From Mesorhizobium caraganae (GTDB taxonomy: Bacteria; Pseudomonadota; Alphaproteobacteria; Rhizobiales; Rhizobiaceae), in NCBI RefSeq assembly GCF_016836705.1, contig NZ_JAFCGY010000001.1, positions 248,001 through 312,000 of the forward strand: a stretch of DNA of 64,000 nt, in the 5' to 3' direction. How positions within the stretch are numbered: position 1 is the stretch's first letter; every line of letters begins with the position of its first letter. Of this stretch, positions 61,336 to 64,000 are shown piece by piece. A program made the translations under genes and the position numbers. Under the pieces are notes generated by a model. It was not told the DNA's origin. It worked only from the letters and a program-made list of their open reading frames with translations, and did no database searches.

Positions 61336-62421
61336 ATGACAGCCAAAGGCTTCGAGCCGGACGTGAAGGTCCGCACCAAGGAATACAAGATCGGCTGCGT
61401 CGGTGCCGGCATGATCATGGCCGAGTGCCATCTGGCAGCCTACAAGGAGGCAGGCTTTCCGGTGGTGGCGATCGCCTCACGCACGCCCGCGAACGCGCAA
61501 AAGGTCGCGACACGCTGGGGCATCCCGACCGTGCATGACACGCCGGAACAGCTTATCGAGGACACCAACGTCGAGATCATCGATCTGGCCTTTCCGCCCG
61601 ACCTGCAGCCGGCGCTGATCCGCCATGCGCTGAAGCAGAAGCACATCAAGGCCATCCTGGCGCAGAAGCCCTTGGCGCTGTCGGTCGAGGAAGCCGTCAA
61701 GCTGCGCGACGAGGCGGCGAAGGCCGGCAAGATCCTCTCGGTCAACCAGAACATGCGCTATGACCAGTCGATGCGCGTGCTGGACCAGATCATCGACAGC
61801 GGCGCGCTCGGCGACATCGTCTTCGCGCAGATCGACATGCATGCCATCCCGCATTGGCAGACCTTCCTCGAGGACTACGACAGGCTGACGCTCGCCAATA
61901 TGAGCGTGCACCATCTCGACGTGCTGCGCTTCCTGTTTGGCGACCCGGACGAGATCACGACGCTGACGCGCAAGGATCCGCGCACGACATTCGACCATCT
62001 GGACGGCATCACCGTCTCGACGCTGCGCTTCCCGTCGGGCGTGCTTGCCGTGTCGCTGGAGGACGTCTGGTCCGGCCCGCGCCAGGACGGCTACAAGGAC
62101 GACCAGCACATCAACTGGCGTGTCGACGGTACCAAGGGCGTCGCCAAGGGCACGATCGGCTGGCCGACAGGGGCGGCTTCGACGCTGACCTATGCCTCGG
62201 CCGAGACGACCGGCGGCGAGTGGGTGAGCCCAAGCTGGGACACGATGTGGTTCCCGCATGCCTTCATCGGCGTGATGGAACAATTGCAGCATGCGGTGAA
62301 GACAGGCTCGCCGCCGGCGCTGTCGGTCGCCGACAACGTCAAGACGATGGCGCTGGTCGAGGCCGGCTACCGCTCGATGGCGGAGGGCCGCACGATCAGG
62401 CTTTCCGAAATCGCTATGTGA
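61336..62421 (+). CDS. Gfo/Idh/MocA family oxidoreductase
   Basis: 361 residues from ATG 61336, chosen for CGGGAGGAAAG just upstream. The N-terminal Rossmann motif is IGCVGAGMIMAECHLAAYKE, the Lys-Pro dyad typical of the family is LAQKPLALSVEEA, and the C-terminal domain holds VHHLDVLRFLFGDPDE. NAD(P)-dependent oxidation of a sugar, polyol or inositol is likely. It follows the transporter genes, so its substrate is probably the imported sugar or a derivative. Confidence 0.92.
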   Translation: MTAKGFEPDVKVRTKEYKIGCVGAGMIMAECHLAAYKEAGFPVVAIASRTPANAQKVATRWGIPTVHDTPEQLIEDTNVEIIDLAFPPDLQPALIRHALKQKHIKAILAQKPLALSVEEAVKLRDEAAKAGKILSVNQNMRYDQSMRVLDQIIDSGALGDIVFAQIDMHAIPHWQTFLEDYDRLTLANMSVHHLDVLRFLFGDPDEITTLTRKDPRTTFDHLDGITVSTLRFPSGVLAVSLEDVWSGPRQDGYKDDQHINWRVDGTKGVAKGTIGWPTGAASTLTYASAETTGGEWVSPSWDTMWFPHAFIGVMEQLQHAVKTGSPPALSVADNVKTMALVEAGYRSMAEGRTIRLSEIAM

Positions 62422-62476
62422 TCACCGCAACTGAAACGCCAGACAACTGAATCGCTTACAGGGAGGAATTCACACC

Positions 62477-63391
62477 ATGATGCAGGCAGGTATTTTCACG
62501 GGCTATTTCCCGTACGGCCTCGAAGAGACGGCGAAGAAAATCCGCGGCCTCGGTTTCAACACGGTGCAGCTCGACCTGCACTTCAAGGATGTCGACCTGT
62601 CGGCCGGGCAGATCACCAAGGACAAGGCGAAGAAGGTGCGCGATGTCTTCCGCGACCACAATCTGCCGGCCTGCTGCGTGTCGGGCTATACCAACATCAT
62701 CCATCCCGACAAGGCCGAGCGCGACAAGCGCGTCGGCTATCTCAAGGAGATCATCCGCAACGCTCGCCATTTCGGCTCGCCTTACGTGATCTCGGAAACC
62801 GGGACCTACAACACCGAATCTGACTGGGTGCATCACCCCAAGAACAAGACTGAGGAAGGTTTTGAGGAATGCCGCAAGGTGATCGCCGACCTTGCCCAGA
62901 CAGCCTACGACCACGGCGCTGTGTTCCTGCTCGAAACCTATGTGAACAACGTCGTCGGCTCGGTCGAGGAAACGGTGAAGATGTTCGCGCAGGTCGACCA
63001 CCCCGGCCTTGGGCTGTTGATGGATCCGACCAATTATTTCGAGACGCACAACATCGACAAGATGGACCAGATCCTCAACCAGGTGTTCGACACGCTGACC
63101 GACAAGATCAGGATTGCGCACGCCAAGGACGTCAAGCGTTCGGGTGGCGACAAGTCCGAGAAGCACGTCGATATCGGTGACGAGGATGCACTGGAGAGCC
63201 ACACCTTCCGTGGCGTCGGCGAAATCGAACTGCCGGCGCCCGGCCTCGGCTCGCTGAACTACGATCTCTACCTCAAGCGGCTGTCGGAAAAGCATCCGAA
63301 CATCCCCGTTATCATCGAGCATCTGTCGGAGGACGACGTGCCCCGCGCCAAGACATTCCTCGACGGGAAGTTCCGCGCCAACGGCCTGTGA
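62477..63391 (+). CDS. Sugar phosphate isomerase/epimerase-like protein
   Basis: 304 residues; CAGGGAGGAATTC precedes ATG 62477. It is a TIM-barrel of the xylose-isomerase-like superfamily (AP endonuclease family 2): FNTVQLDLHFKDVDLSAGQI, LLETYVNNVVGSVEETVKMF, LGLLMDPTNYFET, IRIAHAKDVKRSGG. Metal-binding Glu, Asp and His residues are present in the expected strands. It probably isomerises or epimerises the product of the preceding dehydrogenase. Confidence 0.9.
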   Translation: MMQAGIFTGYFPYGLEETAKKIRGLGFNTVQLDLHFKDVDLSAGQITKDKAKKVRDVFRDHNLPACCVSGYTNIIHPDKAERDKRVGYLKEIIRNARHFGSPYVISETGTYNTESDWVHHPKNKTEEGFEECRKVIADLAQTAYDHGAVFLLETYVNNVVGSVEETVKMFAQVDHPGLGLLMDPTNYFETHNIDKMDQILNQVFDTLTDKIRIAHAKDVKRSGGDKSEKHVDIGDEDALESHTFRGVGEIELPAPGLGSLNYDLYLKRLSEKHPNIPVIIEHLSEDDVPRAKTFLDGKFRANGL

Positions 63392-63416
63392 TGGCTCCAA
63401 ACAGAGGGAAGAAAGA

Positions 63417-64000
63417 ATGTTGAAATTCGCTTGTAAATTGGCGGCCGCCGCGACAGTGCTCGCCGGCGTCGCCCTCGGTACGACGGCGCGGGCACAGGAT
63501 GGCCAGAAGACCTTCTATCTGCTGTCGCATGGTGGACCTTCCGATGCCTTCTGGATCGACTGGAACGCCGGCGCGACCAAGGCCTGCGACCAGCTCAAAG
63601 TGACCTGCAAGATCTCCTTCAGCGGCGGCGACATGGCGGCGCAGAAGGAGGCCTTCAACTCGGCCCTTGCCGCCAAGCCCGACGGCATCGCCACCACGTC
63701 GGCGCAGCCCGGCCTGTGGACGGAAGAAGTGAAGGCGGCCAAGGCGGCCGGCATCCCGATCGTGTTCTTCAACACCGACGATCCGGCGACCGGGCGCCAG
63801 GCCTATGTCGGCGCAGATCTCAAGGAGGCCGGCGCGATCTGGGCGAAGTATCTCGTCGACCACAAGATGGTGAAGCAGGGCGACAAGGTGTTCCTGCCGG
63901 TGGAGGTTCCCGGCGCCAGCTATCAGCAGCTGGAAACCGAGGGGATCGCCAGCGTTTTCGACCCGCTCGGCATCAAATACGACGTGGTCGATTGCGGCAC
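63417..64000 (+). CDS. RbsB-like sugar-binding protein, cut by window end
   Basis: ATG 63417 with GAGGGAAGAAAG upstream. A signal peptide (CKLAAAATVLAGVALGTTAR, cleavage after ARA) precedes a type I periplasmic binding domain: FYLLSHGGPSDAFWIDWNAG, AFNSALAAKPDGIATTSAQP, AAKAAGIPIVFFNTDDPATG. The first 194 codons are inside the window. It begins 25 bp after the isomerase gene and presumably leads a second, ribose-type ABC importer lying downstream. Confidence 0.92.
   Translation, partial: MLKFACKLAAAATVLAGVALGTTARAQDGQKTFYLLSHGGPSDAFWIDWNAGATKACDQLKVTCKISFSGGDMAAQKEAFNSALAAKPDGIATTSAQPGLWTEEVKAAKAAGIPIVFFNTDDPATGRQAYVGADLKEAGAIWAKYLVDHKMVKQGDKVFLPVEVPGASYQQLETEGIASVFDPLGIKYDVVDCG

Overview
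The window looks like a chromosomal segment of a high-GC Rhizobiales alphaproteobacterium, most likely Mesorhizobium or a close relative. The reasons are the backbone order carA - GatB/YqeY-type gene - dnaG - rpoD, a DUF768 protein (a family described from Mesorhizobium), MucR- and HlyU-type regulators, Ti/Rhizobium-type TraA/TraC/TraD conjugation genes, and two-ATPase sugar importers. All names come from reading the translated sequence; no database search was run.

Bases 1-35,850 are mostly core or stable accessory chromosome. They hold a secreted cysteine-rich protein with one heme-type motif, a zinc metallopeptidase, two MFS exporters, carA, a stand-alone DnaB-like ATPase, a Na/Pi cotransporter, dnaG and rpoD. 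A run of small enzymes and regulators follows (TauD-like dioxygenase, GYD protein, sulfotransferase, PadR, HlyU, azoreductase with divergent LysR, TetR with a divergent VOC protein, arginase family). Next come an S1C protease opposite a catalytically dead homologue plus LuxR gene, a VapBC pair, an SDR, a repeat-rich OmpA-domain protein, a YcgN-type protein and a SIMPL protein. Five copies of a short palindromic repeat are scattered through this part.

A tRNA with a CAU anticodon (35854-35929, probably tRNA-Ile2) is followed at once by a tyrosine integrase facing it, two small HTH genes and about 18 kb of lower-density, partly degenerate sequence. I read 35.9 to about 53.8 kb as a genomic island, perhaps composite. 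It carries many tiny secreted or membrane proteins, a cyclase-hydrolase fusion, HU, DUF736, MucR, XRE and AlpA regulators, and an origin-of-transfer module (traD-traC-oriT-traA) with no coupling protein or type IV secretion genes, so at most it is mobilisable. Decay is clear: a frameshifted permease-like gene, an SDR with an amber codon exactly at the catalytic tyrosine, a headless sugar-binding protein and an ORF fused to the tail of a sugar ABC ATPase.

From 54.2 kb to the end lies a carbohydrate uptake and catabolism locus: a LacI regulator, divergent from a Tat-exported binding protein, two permeases, two different ATPases, a Gfo/Idh/MocA dehydrogenase, a sugar-phosphate isomerase/epimerase-like protein and the start of a second, RbsB-like binding protein. 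The two ATPases carry complementary motif defects that predict one canonical and one degenerate ATP site, which is unusual for an importer and is the sharpest mechanistic observation here. The protease/pseudoprotease/LuxR cluster is the best candidate for an uncharacterised regulatory module.
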